A stretch of DNA of 64,000 nucleotides from JAHFPN01 sp963765745 (GCA_963765745.1 CAVXXM010000003.1:620001-684000), one strand, 5' to 3'. Numbered from the stretch's first letter, positions 19,077-29,643 are shown. Translations and numbers: made by a program. The notes: generated by a model not told the origin, from the sequence alone.

Positions 19077-20630
19077 TCAGCCGGCCGCTTCGGGCTCGAC
19101 ATAGCGCGGAAATACCGGTTGCGGCGCCGGGAGCGCCGCGCCCGCTACGATGCGCCCAGCCTCGCCCAAGGCGGCAAAACTGCGCGCCGATTCCGGAATT
19201 GACAATGAATCGAGGAGCTTGGCGGCGCTCTTGGGCACGAAGGGTTGAGCCAAAATGGCGACCTGGCGCGTGACTTCCGCCGTGGTCCAAAGCACGGTCG
19301 CAATGCGCGCGGGATCGGTCTTGCGCAGGTCCCACGGCGCCTGCCCGGCAAAATAGCGGTTGGCGTCCGCCACCACGGCCCAGATCGCGCTCAGCGCATG
19401 GTGGAGCTGCTGCCCCTTCATCGCTTCGCGCGCTCGGGCCAACATTCCGTCGGCGGCATCGAGGATGGCCTTGTCGGCCGCCGATAGCGCGCCGGGCTTC
19501 GGCACCCTGCCCTCGCAGTTCTTGGCCACCATGGAGAGCGAGCGTTGGGCAAGGTTGCCCAGGTCGTTGGCGAGGTCGGCATTCATGCGCGCGACGATGG
19601 TCTCGTGGCTGTAATTGCCGTCCTGGCCGAACGGCACTTCGCGCAGGAGAAAATAGCGCAGCGCATCGACGCCATAGGCGTCGGCCAGCGCGAACGGATC
19701 GACCACGTTGCCGACAGACTTCGACATTTTCTCCCCGCGATTGAAGAGAAAGCCGTGGCTGAAAATGCGCTTGGGCGGCGCCAGGCCCGCCGAAAGCAGG
19801 AACGCCGGCCAATAGACCGCGTGGAAGCGCACGATGTCTTTCCCGATGACGTGCAAATCCGCCGGCCAAAGCGCAAATTTCGGCGACTTCACATCCGGAT
19901 AGCCGATGCCGGTCAAGTAATTGGTTAGCGCGTCGACCCACACATACATCACGTGACCCGGCACATCGGGAACCGGTACGCCCCAGGCGAGAGTGGTGCG
20001 GGAGATCGAAAGGTCCTGCAGCCCGGCTTTGACGAAGCTGATGACCTCGTTGAAGCGGGTCGCCGGCAGCACGAAATCCGGGTGGGCCGCGTAGAGCTTG
20101 AGCAACCGGTCCTGATAGGCCGAGAGGCGGAAGAAATAGGACTTCTCCTCGGTCCACTCGACCGGGGTGCCCTGCGGGCCGACGCGCACCTTGTCCGGGC
20201 CGACAATGGTCTCGCCTTCGGCGTAGAACGCCTCGTCGCGCACCGAGTACCAGCCCTGATAGGTGCCGATATAGATGTCGCCGGCCTCGACCATGCGGCG
20301 CCAGATCGCCTGGCTCGCCTCGTAATGGGCGGGCTCGGTGGTGCGGATGAAGCGGTCGTAGGAGACATCGAGCCGGTCGCACATTTCGCGGAACCGCGGA
20401 CTGTTGCGGTCGGCGAGCGCGCGCGGCGTGATGCCCTCCTTGGCCGCGGTCTGCGACATCTTCATGCCGTGCTCATCGACGCCGGTCATGAAGAAGACGT
20501 CGTGGCCGTCGAGCCGCAGGAAGCGCGCGATCGCATCCGACGCGATCGCCTCGTAGGCGTGGCCGATGTGCGGCACGCCGTTCGGGTAGGAGATCGCCGT
20601 GGTCAGGTAGTAGCGCGGCTTGGTTGCCAT
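19077..20630 (-). CDS. metG: Methionyl-tRNA synthetase
   Basis: A 517-residue class Ia synthetase that charges initiator and elongator tRNA-Met. The HIGH motif is at residues 21-24 ('[15 protein letters not shown]') and KMSKS is near residue 300 ('[15 protein letters not shown]'). The anticodon-binding helical domain follows, and there is no C-terminal tRNA-binding appendix. No CxxC zinc knuckle is visible in the connective peptide, consistent with the zinc-free, short MetG type of alphaproteobacteria. The true start is the ATG at 20630 ('[14 protein letters not shown]'); the frame remains open upstream but there it overlaps holB. Confidence 0.96.
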   Translation of the reverse strand: MATKPRYYLTTAISYPNGVPHIGHAYEAIASDAIARFLRLDGHDVFFMTGVDEHGMKMSQTAAKEGITPRALADRNSPRFREMCDRLDVSYDRFIRTTEPAHYEASQAIWRRMVEAGDIYIGTYQGWYSVRDEAFYAEGETIVGPDKVRVGPQGTPVEWTEEKSYFFRLSAYQDRLLKLYAAHPDFVLPATRFNEVISFVKAGLQDLSISRTTLAWGVPVPDVPGHVMYVWVDALTNYLTGIGYPDVKSPKFALWPADLHVIGKDIVRFHAVYWPAFLLSAGLAPPKRIFSHGFLFNRGEKMSKSVGNVVDPFALADAYGVDALRYFLLREVPFGQDGNYSHETIVARMNADLANDLGNLAQRSLSMVAKNCEGRVPKPGALSAADKAILDAADGMLARAREAMKGQQLHHALSAIWAVVADANRYFAGQAPWDLRKTDPARIATVLWTTAEVTRQVAILAQPFVPKSAAKLLDSLSIPESARSFAALGEAGRIVAGAALPAPQPVFPRYVEPEAAG

Positions 20631-20656
20631 GGATGCGACTTCTTGCACGCCCCGCT

Positions 20657-21697
20657 CTAACGGCGGGTCGCATCCGCGAGCATGGCGAAGATCTGGAATA
20701 CGAACGGCTTGCGCTCGAGCCGGTAAGCGTCGGTGTCGATCGCAGCGCGGCGGACCTTCTCCCATGTCTCGGCATAGCGCGCAAGGCGAGCGGGCGGCTG
20801 GTTCTGCCGCGTCGCCTGGACAGCCAGCCAGTCCTCGATCGTCTCGGTGAAGACCGCGAGCTCCTGATCGCCCTTCAAGTGGTCGCCGAGCGTGTGAAGC
20901 TTCGCCGGATCGACAGACGGCAGGTGCTCGAGCATCTCGGTGCTGAGCGAGCGCACTTCGAGGCCCTCGCCGAGCAGAAGTTCCAGCGCCCGGCGCACGC
21001 TGCCGCCGCTCGCGGCCGCAGCGTCGGGAATCTGCGCGTGCGGCAGCTCGGGCATGCGCGCGGCGAGCGCGGTCACCGCGCGCGATACTTCTTCCGTCGA
21101 GAGCGGGTTGAGCCGCATACGCTGGCAGCGCGAGCGGATGGTCGCCATGACCCGGCCGGGCGCGTGTGAAATGATCAAGAAAATGGATTTTGCCGGCGGT
21201 TCCTCGACCAGTTTCAGCAGTGCGTTCAAGCCTGACGGGTTCATCTCTTCGATAGAATCGACGATGCAGACGCGATAGCCGCCGAATGCGGGCGTGGAGC
21301 CGAAGAAACTCACGATCCGGCGCACGTCTCCAACTCGAATTTCGGTGTAGAGCTTCTTGCTTTCCTCGTTCATCACCCGCCGCAGCACGAGGAGATCGGG
21401 ATGCGAGAGCGCCGCCACCTGCCGGCTGACCGGATGATCCTCGGCGACCGAAAGATCCTGGCGCGGCTGCTTGTCGGGCTCGGGATACGCGAGCACGAAG
21501 CGGGCGATCCGATAAGCGATTGTCGCTTTGCCGACACCTTCGGGGCCGCCGATCAGGAAGGCATGCGGAAGGCGCCCCGACTGCCAAGCCCGCAGCACCG
21601 ATGCTTCGGCTTCGGCATGGCCGACGAAGACTCCATGCTCGCGCGGATGCGGCGCGCCCTCCAGGCGGTCGGCTTCCTCGATTGTTTCGTCGCTCAC
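20657..21697 (-). CDS. holB: DNA polymerase III subunit delta'
   Basis: A 346-residue clamp-loader subunit that helps open the sliding clamp. The AAA+ fold shows '[20 protein letters not shown]' (Walker A-like, residues 49-60), '[25 protein letters not shown]' (Walker B and sensor region) and '[17 protein letters not shown]' with the SRC motif of clamp-loader subunits. It starts with GTG at 21697, overlapping the tmk stop in a GTGA junction. Coupling of tmk and holB is widespread in proteobacteria. metG begins 26 bases after its end. Confidence 0.94.
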   Translation of the reverse strand: MSDETIEEADRLEGAPHPREHGVFVGHAEAEASVLRAWQSGRLPHAFLIGGPEGVGKATIAYRIARFVLAYPEPDKQPRQDLSVAEDHPVSRQVAALSHPDLLVLRRVMNEESKKLYTEIRVGDVRRIVSFFGSTPAFGGYRVCIVDSIEEMNPSGLNALLKLVEEPPAKSIFLIISHAPGRVMATIRSRCQRMRLNPLSTEEVSRAVTALAARMPELPHAQIPDAAAASGGSVRRALELLLGEGLEVRSLSTEMLEHLPSVDPAKLHTLGDHLKGDQELAVFTETIEDWLAVQATRQNQPPARLARYAETWEKVRRAAIDTDAYRLERKPFVFQIFAMLADATRR

Positions 21698-22365
21698 CCG
21701 GCTACTCCGGTCGTCTGCGCGGCACGCAGCGGACGTAGCAGGCGTTCGGCCACGACCATCCAGATCTTGACGGCGACCGTATCGGGGTTTGGGCTGGCGT
21801 CGATGATGACGCAGCGAGCGGGTTCGTTCTCGGCGAGCTTGCGGTACGCGATGCGCAGCCAGTTGTGGTACTCGATGTCCTCCGCCTCGAAACGGTCGGG
21901 TGCCTGGCCGCGCTCCTTGGCACGCGCGAGGCCGATCTCGACTGGAACGTCGAGCACGATGGTGAGGTCCGGTTTCACGTCGCCGACGGTGATGCGCTCC
22001 AGCGCATTGATCAGCTTCGGATCGACGTTGCCGAGTACGCCCTGATAGACGCGCGTCGAATCGTGGAAGCGGTCGCATACGACCCAGGCGCCGCGCTCGA
22101 GCGCCGGGCGGATCGTATTCTCGACATGGTCGGCGCGGGCGGCGGCGAACAACATGGCCTCGGTCTCCGGGCCGAGCGCTTTCGCCGCGCCCGACAGGAG
22201 TACCTGGCGGATCGCCTCGGCGCCGGGCGAGCCGCCGGGCTCGCGGGTTTCGATTACTTCGAGACCCTGGATGCGCAGGCGATCGACCAGACGGCGCACT
22301 TGCGTGGACTTGCCCGAGCCCTCCCCGCCTTCGAAGGTGATGAAGCCGCCGCTGTTCGCACTCAT
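21694..22365 (-). CDS. tmk: Thymidylate kinase
   Basis: A 223-residue dTMP kinase making dTDP for DNA synthesis. The P loop is '[12 protein letters not shown]' (about residues 11-22), followed by '[14 protein letters not shown]' (substrate loop) and '[15 protein letters not shown]' (DR(Y/F/H) motif). Where E. coli has a LID arginine pattern this protein reads '[13 protein letters not shown]', close to the family norm. It lies between dacA (upstream, 17 bases) and holB (4-base overlap) in one minus-strand run. Confidence 0.95.
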   Translation of the reverse strand: MSANSGGFITFEGGEGSGKSTQVRRLVDRLRIQGLEVIETREPGGSPGAEAIRQVLLSGAAKALGPETEAMLFAAARADHVENTIRPALERGAWVVCDRFHDSTRVYQGVLGNVDPKLINALERITVGDVKPDLTIVLDVPVEIGLARAKERGQAPDRFEAEDIEYHNWLRIAYRKLAENEPARCVIIDASPNPDTVAVKIWMVVAERLLRPLRAAQTTGVAG

Positions 22366-22382
22366 CGATTGGACCCTTGCGT

Positions 22383-23594
22383 TCAGCGCTTGATCTTGTC
22401 GAGGCCGGAGCGGACCAGCCCGCCGGCAAGTTCGAAAGCGCCGTCGAGGGCGCGTTGCGTCAGGCTGCCCTCACCCACGTCGGTCGCCGCATAAAGCGGC
22501 ACGTCGAGGGCGACGGCGTTGCCACGCATGACCTTGAGGCGTGCGACCTCGGCGCCTTGCGCGATCGGCGCGCGCAGCGGTCCGGTATAGGCGACGCGGA
22601 CCAGCAGGCGGTCGGCAGTGCCGCGCTGCGACAGAAGGCGGATCGTGCCGGCGCCTTTGAGCGGCACATTGCGGCGGTCGCCGCCAAACACGCGCGCCTC
22701 GCCGATCGTCGCGCCCTCGCGGAACAGCAGACGCGAGTCGAAGGCGCGGAAGCCCCATTCGATCAGCCGGCGGGCGTCGTCGACGCGCTCTTTCTCGGTC
22801 CGCGCGCCGTTGATGGCGACGATGAGGCGCGCGCCGCCCTGCACCGCCGAGCCCACGATGCCATAGCCGGACTCCCTGATGAAACCGGTTTTCAGGCCGT
22901 CGGCGCCGATGGAAAGTGTCAATAGCGGGTTGCGGCTCTGCTGGCGGATCTTGTTCCAGGTGAACTCGCGCTCGCCGAAGATTTTGTAGTGTTCTGGATA
23001 GTTCCGGATGATGTGGACGGCGAGCTTGGCGAGATCGCGCACGCTCGCCTTCTGGTCGGGATCGTGCAGGCCGGAGGCGTTACGGAAGGTAGAATTCGTC
23101 AGGCCGAGCTCGCGCGCTAGCGCGTTCATCTTCTCCGAGAAAGCGAGTTCGTTGCCGGCGATCGCTTCGGCGAAGGCGATGGTCGCGTCGTTGCCGGACT
23201 GCACGATGGCGCCGCGCAGCAGGTCCGGCACCGGCACGCGGCTGTGAATCGCGGCGAACATGGCCGAGCCGCCGGCGGGCGCGCCACCGCGTCGCCAGGC
23301 ATGCTCGCTGATCGGGATTTCGTCGGTGAGCTTGAGGTCGCCGTTCTTGAGCTCGCGGAACACGACCGCCATGGTCATGAGTTTGGACATGCTGGCGGGC
23401 GGCGTCGGCACGTCCGCGGCTTTCTCATAAAGCACGGTGCCGCTATCGAAATCGACCAGGATCGCGTGCGGCGCCGAAATCTGGATTTGCCCGGGAGCCT
23501 GCGCGCGCGCCGGTGCCGTAGCGAGCAACGCGGCGAGCCCGGCCGCTAGGGCCGCTGTTCGGCGCGCAAATAAATATGCGGGCAAGTCTAGCAT
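22383..23594 (-). CDS. dacA: D-alanyl-D-alanine carboxypeptidase (PBP5/6 type)
   Basis: A serine DD-carboxypeptidase that trims peptidoglycan pentapeptides. From the ATG at 23594 it has 403 residues and a signal peptide ending near 'APARA' (about residue 31). The three active-site motifs are present: S68-M-S-K71 ('PASMSKLMTMA'), S133-G-N135 ('IVQSGNDATIA') and KTG in 'GLKTGFIRESGYG'. A C-terminal beta domain and the final amphipathic segment ('GGLVRSGLDKIKR') fit membrane anchoring. A further upstream in-frame ATG at 23633 would add 13 residues before the signal peptide and is less likely. It is the first gene of the dacA-tmk-holB-metG-tatD run. Confidence 0.94.
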   Translation of the reverse strand: MLDLPAYLFARRTAALAAGLAALLATAPARAQAPGQIQISAPHAILVDFDSGTVLYEKAADVPTPPASMSKLMTMAVVFRELKNGDLKLTDEIPISEHAWRRGGAPAGGSAMFAAIHSRVPVPDLLRGAIVQSGNDATIAFAEAIAGNELAFSEKMNALARELGLTNSTFRNASGLHDPDQKASVRDLAKLAVHIIRNYPEHYKIFGEREFTWNKIRQQSRNPLLTLSIGADGLKTGFIRESGYGIVGSAVQGGARLIVAINGARTEKERVDDARRLIEWGFRAFDSRLLFREGATIGEARVFGGDRRNVPLKGAGTIRLLSQRGTADRLLVRVAYTGPLRAPIAQGAEVARLKVMRGNAVALDVPLYAATDVGEGSLTQRALDGAFELAGGLVRSGLDKIKR

Positions 23595-23677
23595 TGCCCT
23601 CGCCTCTTCCACCGCCCCGCCAGCGCTATCCAATACAAGCGGGGAAGCGGCCGATCAATGGCTGGGGACTGTGGCGG

Positions 23678-24616
23678 TCAATAAAGCCCGCGCGAGGAGA
23701 AGACGATGGAGCTCGTGGGGTCTGGTGCGCGCAATTGGGGGCGCGGCGGGGCCGCGGGCACGGCCGGTTCCGCGGCGACCGGTCTTGCGGCGGGAGGCAG
23801 AGTGGCGCTCACACGCGTGACCGGAACGGGACGCGCGTCGCGGCTCGCGACCGAGAACGAAGAAGTGCCGATCTCGAACGGACGCTGGGGCGGCGCCGGC
23901 ACCGCGGCGACGCGCGCGCCAACTAGCGGCGCGGCGGCTTGCGGGACGAACGGCCGGGTCGAGGCGACCATGACGCTCGAGGGCGCCGGCGCGGGCTGGC
24001 CGTCGTGGCGCAACGTCGCCATCAACACACGATCGTCGGAGCCGGTGGTCGCGGCCGGGCCGACATATTCGACGCGAACGCGCGCGACGCCGAACGGCCG
24101 GAAGCCAAGAAGTTCGGACGTCTTCGACGAGACGTCGATGACGCGGTCCTTGGCGAATGGCCCGCGGTCGTTGACGCGCACGATGATGGAGCGGCGATTG
24201 GCGAGATTGGTCACGCGCACGTACGAGGGCAACGGCAGTGTCGGATGCGCCGCGGAGATCGCGTGCTGGTCGAAGATTTCGCCGTTGGCGGTGAACCGGC
24301 CGTGGAAATCGTCGCCGTACCAAGACGCGAGTCCTTCGGCGCGATATGCCGGATCATGTTCAGGGGTGTAGGTGCGGCCGGCGACCACGTAGGGCTTGCC
24401 GATGCGGTACACGCCGCCGCCCCTGGGTACCGGATCGCCCAGATCGACGACGCGCGGGCTCGATGGCACGCCATAGATGGGATCGACGCGGCGGGTGAAT
24501 TTGTCGGATGAGCCGCAGCCGGCGACGGCGAGCACCGCAAACACCGCGAACGCGGCGCGCAAAAAAGCCCGCCCCGCCCCGGCGTGCGCCGCTGAAACCG
24601 ATGGATTACGCCCCAT
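23678..24616 (-). CDS. rlpA: RlpA-like septal ring lipoprotein (endolytic transglycosylase)
   Basis: A 312-residue lipoprotein. The signal peptide ends in the lipobox 'LAVAGC' with the lipidated Cys at residue 34. The RlpA double-psi beta-barrel follows: 'GLASWYGDDFHGRFTANGE', 'AAHPTLPLPSYVRVTN', 'VRVNDRGPFAKDRVIDVS'. RlpA cleaves glycan strands lacking stem peptides. The C-terminal 110 residues are Pro/Ala-rich and no SPOR domain is evident, so septal targeting by SPOR is not expected. The start at 24616 gives the classic signal sequence; the open frame upstream continues into unrelated DNA across the tRNA gene. It sits next to dacA, another peptidoglycan enzyme. Confidence 0.9.
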   Translation of the reverse strand: MGRNPSVSAAHAGAGRAFLRAAFAVFAVLAVAGCGSSDKFTRRVDPIYGVPSSPRVVDLGDPVPRGGGVYRIGKPYVVAGRTYTPEHDPAYRAEGLASWYGDDFHGRFTANGEIFDQHAISAAHPTLPLPSYVRVTNLANRRSIIVRVNDRGPFAKDRVIDVSSKTSELLGFRPFGVARVRVEYVGPAATTGSDDRVLMATLRHDGQPAPAPSSVMVASTRPFVPQAAAPLVGARVAAVPAPPQRPFEIGTSSFSVASRDARPVPVTRVSATLPPAARPVAAEPAVPAAPPRPQLRAPDPTSSIVFSSRGLY

Positions 24617-24857
24617 CCGCCGACCGTATTCGAACCTGCTTGCCGATTGCAACGGGCCGTGTGCTTTGTGCTGCAACGGCTTGCGAAGGTTCGATCCCCT
24701 GATCCGGACGCCGCGCCCGAATACCCCTGACCGGGCGAGAAGGCGCGCCGATCCGGGCGAAAATACGGACGATGCGAGCCGATGGTTAATCCTCTGCCTG
24801 CGCCCGCCGCTGCGCTTGCAATGGCGGGCACATTCTCGCAGATGTGGCGTCGGCGCC

Positions 24858-24947
24858 GGAGGGGTGGCCGAGTGGTTGAAGGCGCCAGTCTTGAAAACTG
24901 GAGATCCCGCAAGGGATTCGTGGGTTCGAATCCCACCCCCTCCGCCA
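24858..24947 (+). tRNA. tRNA-Ser (anticodon UGA)
   Basis: A 90-base cloverleaf with encoded CCA. The acceptor stem GGAGGGG pairs with CCCCTCC, and the D arm is GCCGAGTGGTTGAAGGC. The anticodon stem CCAGT/ACTGG frames loop CTTGAAA with anticodon TGA. A long class II variable arm (GATCCCGCAAGGGATTC) and the T arm (GTGGGTTCGAATCCCAC) follow. The long variable arm and G73 fit serine. The 241-base spacer before it (24617-24857) shows no gene. Confidence 0.98.
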
Positions 24948-24985
24948 TCCTGCTTCGCGCCCGGTAACGGTCCAAGGAGCCAAGC

Positions 24986-25975
24986 GTGCAAAGCGAGCCG
25001 ATCCACGACATCGCCCATCTGGCGCATGTCGAAATGCTGACGCCGAAGCCCGACGAGAGCCTCCAGTTCTTCGTCGAGGTGGTCGGCATGCAGGAGACCG
25101 CGCGCAAGGGCGACTCGGTTTATCTGCGCGCCTATGACGATTACCTGCACCACACCTTGAAGCTCACGGCGGCCAAGCAGCCGGGCATGGGGCACTTTGC
25201 GCTCCGCACCTGGAGCCCGCAGGCGCTCGAGCGGCGCGTGAAGGCGGTCGAGGCCGCGGGTCTCGGCATCGGCTGGATCGACGGCGATCTCGGCCAGGGC
25301 AAGACCTACGTCGCGCGCACGCCGGACGGTCACAAGCTCGAGCTGTTCTATGAAGCGGAGTGGTACACGCCCCCGCCCGCGCTCAAGCCGGCATTGAAGA
25401 ACCAGGCGCAGCGCTTCCCGGCCCGCGGCGTCAACGTGCGCCGGCTCGACCATATGAATTTGCTCGCCAGCGAAGTGACGCCGACGCGCAAGTTCTTCCA
25501 GGACCAGCTCGGCATGCGGCTCACCGAGCAGATCGTGTTCGACAACGGCGTCGAGATGGGCGCCTGGGTCACTGCCACCAACAAGAGCTACGACATCGCC
25601 ATCGCGCACGACAGCACCGGCACGCGCGGTCGCTTCCACCACATGACCTATGCGCTCGACAGCCGCGAGGAAATCTTGCGCGCGGCCGACATTTTCCTCG
25701 AGCACGGCGTGTTCATCGAGACCGGCCCGCACAAGCACGCGATCCAGCAGACCATGTTCCTCTATGTCTATGAGCCGGGCGGCAATCGCTTCGAGGTGGC
25801 CAATGCCGGCGCGCGCCTGATTCTCGCGCCCGACTGGAAGCCGATCGTGTGGACCGAGGCCGAGCGCAAGAAGGGCCAGGCCTGGGGCTTGCAGACCGTC
25901 CACTCGTTCCACACCTACGGCACGCCGCCGGTGGAGCACGCCGAGGAGAAGCCGGCGAAGAAGGCGGGCTCTTGA
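24986..25975 (+). CDS. Extradiol ring-cleavage dioxygenase (catechol 2,3-dioxygenase type)
   Basis: A 329-residue type I extradiol dioxygenase of the vicinal-oxygen-chelate superfamily with two glyoxalase-like modules. The 2-His-1-carboxylate Fe(II) site is visible in the C-terminal module: His in '[12 protein letters not shown]', His in '[11 protein letters not shown]' and Glu in '[13 protein letters not shown]'. Such enzymes open catechols next to the hydroxyls (meta cleavage). The substrate cannot be read from sequence, and no other aromatic-degradation genes flank it. It starts with GTG at 24986 behind AAGGAG (24974-24979). Its TGA overlaps the rimO TTG start. The tail after residue 310 is Lys/Glu-rich. 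Confidence 0.88.
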   Translation: MQSEPIHDIAHLAHVEMLTPKPDESLQFFVEVVGMQETARKGDSVYLRAYDDYLHHTLKLTAAKQPGMGHFALRTWSPQALERRVKAVEAAGLGIGWIDGDLGQGKTYVARTPDGHKLELFYEAEWYTPPPALKPALKNQAQRFPARGVNVRRLDHMNLLASEVTPTRKFFQDQLGMRLTEQIVFDNGVEMGAWVTATNKSYDIAIAHDSTGTRGRFHHMTYALDSREEILRAADIFLEHGVFIETGPHKHAIQQTMFLYVYEPGGNRFEVANAGARLILAPDWKPIVWTEAERKKGQAWGLQTVHSFHTYGTPPVEHAEEKPAKKAGS

Positions 25976-27318
25976 AGATCGCGAGTACCAATCTGGACGA
26001 GACTTCGGCGCCCCGCGTGAGCTTCGTCTCGCTCGGTTGCCCCAAGGCGCTGGTGGATTCGGAGCGCATCATCACCAAGTTGCGCGCCGAGGGCTACGAG
26101 CTGTCGCGCGAGCACAAGGGCGCCGACGTGGTGGTGGTCAATACCTGCGGCTTTCTCGACACCGCGCGGACGGAAAGCCTCGCCGCCATCGGCGAGGCTT
26201 TGGCCGAAAACGGCCGCGTGATCGTCACCGGCTGTCTCGGCGCCGAGCCCGACATCATCCGCGCGGCGCATCCGAGCGTGCTCGCGGTCACCGGGCCGCA
26301 ACGCTACGAGGAAGTGATGGCGGCCGTGCACGAAGCCGTGCCGCCGAAGCACGATCCGTTTCTCGATCTGGTGCCCGAGCAAGGCATCCGGCTCACGCCG
26401 CGGCACTACGCCTATTTGAAAATTTCCGAAGGCTGCAATAATCGCTGCAGCTTTTGCATCATCCCCAAACTACGCGGCGATCTGGTGAGCCGGCCCGCCG
26501 CCGACGTGCTGCGCGAGGCGGAGAAGCTGGTGGCCGCTGGCGTGAAGGAGCTGCTCGTCATCTCGCAGGACACTTCGGCCTATGGCGTCGACATCAAGTA
26601 TGCCGCGAGCAAGTGGAAGGACCGCGAAGTGCGCGCGCGCTTTCTCGATCTCGCGACTGCGCTCGGCGAGCTCGGCATCTGGGTGCGGCTGCACTACGTC
26701 TACCCCTACCCGCACGTCGACGAAGTGATCCCGCTCATGGCCGAGGGAAAAGTGCTGCCCTATCTCGATATCCCGTTCCAGCACGGCAGTCCCGCGGTGC
26801 TGAAACGCATGAAGCGGCCGGCGGCGCAGGAGAAGACGCTCGGCCGCATCGAAAAATGGCGCGCGGAATGCCCGGAGCTCACCATCCGCTCGACCTTCAT
26901 CGTCGGCTTTCCCGGCGAGACCGAGGAGGAGTTCGAGGAGCTACTCGCTTTCCTCGACGAAGCGCAGATCGATCGCGCCGGTTGCTTCCGCTACGAGTCG
27001 GTGCGCGGTGCCGCGGCGAACGATCTCGGCTCGCTGGTGCCCGATGACGTGAAGGAGCAGCGCTACGTCCGTCTCATGGAGCGGCAGCAGGCGATCAGCG
27101 CCAAGCGGCTCAAGACGAAAGTGGGCACCCGCCAGCAAGTGATCATCGACAAGGTCGAGGGCGGTACCGCCATCGGCCGCACGCGGGGCGATGCGCCGGA
27201 GATCGACGGCGTGGTGCACGTTTCCGCGCGGCGGCCGCTCAAGGTCGGCGAACTCGCGAATGTGAGGATCGAGCGCGCCGATGCCTACGACCTCTATGGG
27301 CAGGCGGTCGGGTTCTGA
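25972..27318 (+). CDS. rimO: Ribosomal protein S12 methylthiotransferase RimO
   Basis: A radical-SAM enzyme that adds a methylthio group to an aspartate of ribosomal protein S12. The N-terminal UPF0004 domain has '[16 protein letters not shown]', '[13 protein letters not shown]' and 'VTGCLG' supplying three Cys for the auxiliary Fe-S cluster. The radical-SAM CxxxCxxC motif is in '[18 protein letters not shown]', and a TRAM domain is at the C-terminus. The best start is TTG at 25972 (448 residues), overlapping the dioxygenase stop (TTGA) and preceded by AAGGCGGG; a longer frame upstream only overlaps the dioxygenase gene. Confidence 0.95.
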   Translation: MKIASTNLDETSAPRVSFVSLGCPKALVDSERIITKLRAEGYELSREHKGADVVVVNTCGFLDTARTESLAAIGEALAENGRVIVTGCLGAEPDIIRAAHPSVLAVTGPQRYEEVMAAVHEAVPPKHDPFLDLVPEQGIRLTPRHYAYLKISEGCNNRCSFCIIPKLRGDLVSRPAADVLREAEKLVAAGVKELLVISQDTSAYGVDIKYAASKWKDREVRARFLDLATALGELGIWVRLHYVYPYPHVDEVIPLMAEGKVLPYLDIPFQHGSPAVLKRMKRPAAQEKTLGRIEKWRAECPELTIRSTFIVGFPGETEEEFEELLAFLDEAQIDRAGCFRYESVRGAAANDLGSLVPDDVKEQRYVRLMERQQAISAKRLKTKVGTRQQVIIDKVEGGTAIGRTRGDAPEIDGVVHVSARRPLKVGELANVRIERADAYDLYGQAVGF

Positions 27319-27342
27319 TAGGCTTCCCCGAGGGAGGAAGCC

Positions 27343-28338
27343 ATGAAACTCAAAAACGTCATTCAATCCCTTGCCGGTATTCTGATTGCCCTGTTCGCGC
27401 TCGCGTTCGCGTCGCTTGCGCAGGCGCAGGACGCCGCCGCGAATTATCCGAACCGGCCGATCCGCGTCGTGGTCGCGTTCGCGGCCGGCGGCGGCAACGA
27501 CATCATCATCCGCCTTATCGGGGCGAAGATGCAGGAGAGCCTGGGCCAGCCGATCATCATCGAGAACCGGCCGGGCGCGAGCGCCATCACCGGAACCGAC
27601 TATGTGCGGACCGCCGCTCCCGACGGCTATACGCTCCTGATGGGCGCGACCGGCGCCATGGCGATCAATCCGGCGGTGTTCGCGAAGCTGCCCTATAACT
27701 CGCTCAAGGATTTCATCCCGCTCTCCATGATGGTGCGCTTCCCGCTCTGGCTGGTGGCGACGCCGTCGCTGCCGGTGACGAACGTGCGGGAGCTCTTGGC
27801 CTACGCCAAGGCGAACCCGGGCAAGGCCAACTACGCGACTTCTTCTACGCCGTTCACGCTGGCGGCCGAGCTGCTGAAGCAAAAGACCGGCGCGCCGATG
27901 GAGGCGATCACCTACAAGAGCAGCGGCGAGTCGGTCGCCGCGGTGATGGCCGGCCAGGTGCTGATGACGATCTCCGACGGCGCGCCGGTCGTGCCGCAGA
28001 TTCGCGCCGGCCGCGTGCGCGCGCTCGCCGTCACGGGCCGGGAACGCAATCCTGCGTTTCCCGACGTACCGACGCTGGCCGAGGCCGGCGTGCCGGGCGT
28101 CGAGGTTTATCTGTGGACCGGGCTGCTCGCGCCGGCTGGCACGCCGGCGGCGATCGTGAAGAAGCTGGAAGCCGAGATCATCAAGGCGACGAAATCGCCG
28201 GAGGTGACCGAGAAGCTCAAGGCGCTCGCGCTCGACGTGGTCGCCACCAGCGGCGAGGAATACGGCAAGAGGATCGCCGCCGACATGCAGATGTGGACTG
28301 CGGTGGCGAAGGCCGCGAACATCAAGATGGAGCAGTAG
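27343..28338 (+). CDS. Tripartite tricarboxylate transporter (Bug family) binding protein
   Basis: A 331-residue periplasmic solute-binding protein. The signal peptide ends at 'ASLAQAQD' (about residue 28). Family signatures 'YPNRPIRVVVAFAAGGGNDI', 'IENRPGASAITGTDYV' and 'DGYTLLMGATGAMAINP' identify the TctC/Bug group, which binds carboxylates such as citrate or other organic acids. The start is secure, with GGGAGG (27332-27337) 5 bases before the ATG. No TctA or TctB membrane subunit is in the window, so it is an orphan receptor like many Bug proteins. A palindromic repeat follows its stop. Confidence 0.92.
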   Translation: MKLKNVIQSLAGILIALFALAFASLAQAQDAAANYPNRPIRVVVAFAAGGGNDIIIRLIGAKMQESLGQPIIIENRPGASAITGTDYVRTAAPDGYTLLMGATGAMAINPAVFAKLPYNSLKDFIPLSMMVRFPLWLVATPSLPVTNVRELLAYAKANPGKANYATSSTPFTLAAELLKQKTGAPMEAITYKSSGESVAAVMAGQVLMTISDGAPVVPQIRAGRVRALAVTGRERNPAFPDVPTLAEAGVPGVEVYLWTGLLAPAGTPAAIVKKLEAEIIKATKSPEVTEKLKALALDVVATSGEEYGKRIAADMQMWTAVAKAANIKMEQ

Positions 28339-28344
28339 CCCTCT

Positions 28345-28431
28345 CGTCATCGCCGGGCTTGGCCCGGCGATCCCGATTAGCAAGGCAAAGCGCCAACTAA
28401 GCGGGATGCCCGGGACAACCCGGGCATGACG
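28345..28431. repeat. Composite palindromic intergenic repeat (bradyrhizobial type)
   Basis: The outer ends CGTCAT (28345-28350) and ATGACG (28426-28431) are inverted. Inside are two hairpins: CGCCGGGC/GCCCGGCG (28351-28369) and TGCCCGGG/CCCGGGCA (28407-28426). This 'cgtcatcgccgggc...gcccgggcatgac' form is widespread between genes in Bradyrhizobium and relatives. It sits between the convergent Bug-protein and M20 genes, where it may act as a bidirectional terminator. Confidence 0.7.
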
Positions 28432-28441
28432 GGGTCAGAAT

Positions 28442-29643
28442 TCAGGCTTTCAAGAGATCCCTGAGCGTCGCCGTCACGATCTTGATGGCCGCTTCGAGGT
28501 CCTTTAGCCGCACGTGCTCGTCTGCGCCGTGGGCATTGGCTTCGAGGATCGAGCGTGGGCCGGCACCATAGAGCACGGTCGGGATGTCGCGCGCCGCATA
28601 GTGCCGCGCGTCGGTATAGAGCGGCACGCCGGTCTCCTTGATGGATACGCCGAGAATTTCCTTCGCGTGACGTTGCAGCGGCGCGACGAGCCGCTCGGTG
28701 CCCTTCACGGGCTTCAACGGCTCGGCGAGCATGATCCGCTTGGTCTCGACGCTGATGCCCTTGCGCTTGCCGGCTTTCGCGATGAGCGCGATCAGGCCCT
28801 TCTCCACCTTGGCGGCGTTCTCCTCGGGGATAATGCGCCGGTCGAGGCGGAAGGTGACGCGGTCGGGCACGACGTTGGTGTTGATGCCGCCGGAGATCAG
28901 CCCGACATTGAGCTTGGGCGAGCCGATGCCGGGCGACTTGCTCTTGGTGCGCGCGAGCTTCTTCCGTTCCTTGTAGAGCGCTGCGAGGACCGCGTTGCGG
29001 CCTCGAGCGCGTCGGCGCCGGTCTCGGGCATGGCCGCGTGAGCCTGACGGCCGCGCACGGTCACTTCGAGATGCAGGCAGCCATTGTGCGCGGTCACGAC
29101 CGAATAGGAGAAGCCGGCGCAGATCGCGAGATCGGGCTTGGTGATGTTCTCGTCGAGCAGCCACTTGGGGCCGATCTCGCCGCCGGCTTCCTCGTCATAA
29201 GTGAAGTGCAGCTCGACATGGCCGTCGAGCCCGTGGCGGTCGGCCTTGAGCGCGCGCAACGCGAACACATAGGTCGCGAAATCGGATTTCGACACCGCGG
29301 CGCCGCGGCCATAGATCGCGCCGTCCTTCTCGACGGCCCCATAGGGGTCGACGCTCCAGCCTTCGCCCGGCGGCACCACGTCGCCATGTGCGTTGAGCGC
29401 GATCGTTGGCCCCCTGCCCGCGCCGAATTTCTCGCGCACCACGAGGTTCACCACCGAGCGCATGCCGTGGCGCTCGACGTGCGATTTCGGAACCAGATGA
29501 CGCTCGACGACGAATTCCATGCCTTCGAGCAGCTTCGCCGTGGCCGCCGCATGGGGCGCGCAATCGCCGGGCGGATTATCGCTCGGCACCTGCACCAGCG
29601 CCTTCAGGAAATCGGCTGCGCCGTGAAAGGCTGGGTCGCTCAT
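28442..29643 (-). CDS. M20 family metallopeptidase, ArgE/DapE type (one frameshift)
   Basis: A zinc amidohydrolase/peptidase of about 400 residues once a 1-base deletion near 28990 is corrected. The N-terminal frame carries 'ALNAHGDVVPPGEGW' (HxD zinc ligand), 'IYGRGAAVSKSDF' (bridging Asp) and 'FTYDEEAGGEIG' (catalytic Glu-Glu). The second frame carries the dimerisation-domain end and 'ANAHGADEHV' (last His ligand). The break falls in 'ADALEAA|NAVLAALY', where a missing G after ACG would restore 'ATAVLAAL'. Its ATG at 29643 overlaps the stop of the allantoate-amidohydrolase-like gene. In the puuD context it may act on a later ureide intermediate such as ureidoglycolate; ordinary acyl-amino-acid hydrolysis is equally possible. 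Confidence 0.82.

Noticed and set aside
20631..21587. Upstream extension of the metG frame by about 320 codons.
   Set aside because: It is holB read in another frame; MetRS family similarity begins exactly at the ATG at 20630.
24858..24990. tRNA-Ser as an integration site for a mobile element.
   Set aside because: No integrase, no repeated tRNA 3' end and no foreign gene block was seen downstream; the flanking genes are ordinary.
24617..25939. Extension of the rlpA frame through the tRNA-Ser gene and opposite the dioxygenase gene.
   Set aside because: A lipoprotein signal starts at 24616 and no protein would span a tRNA gene; the extension is coincidental.
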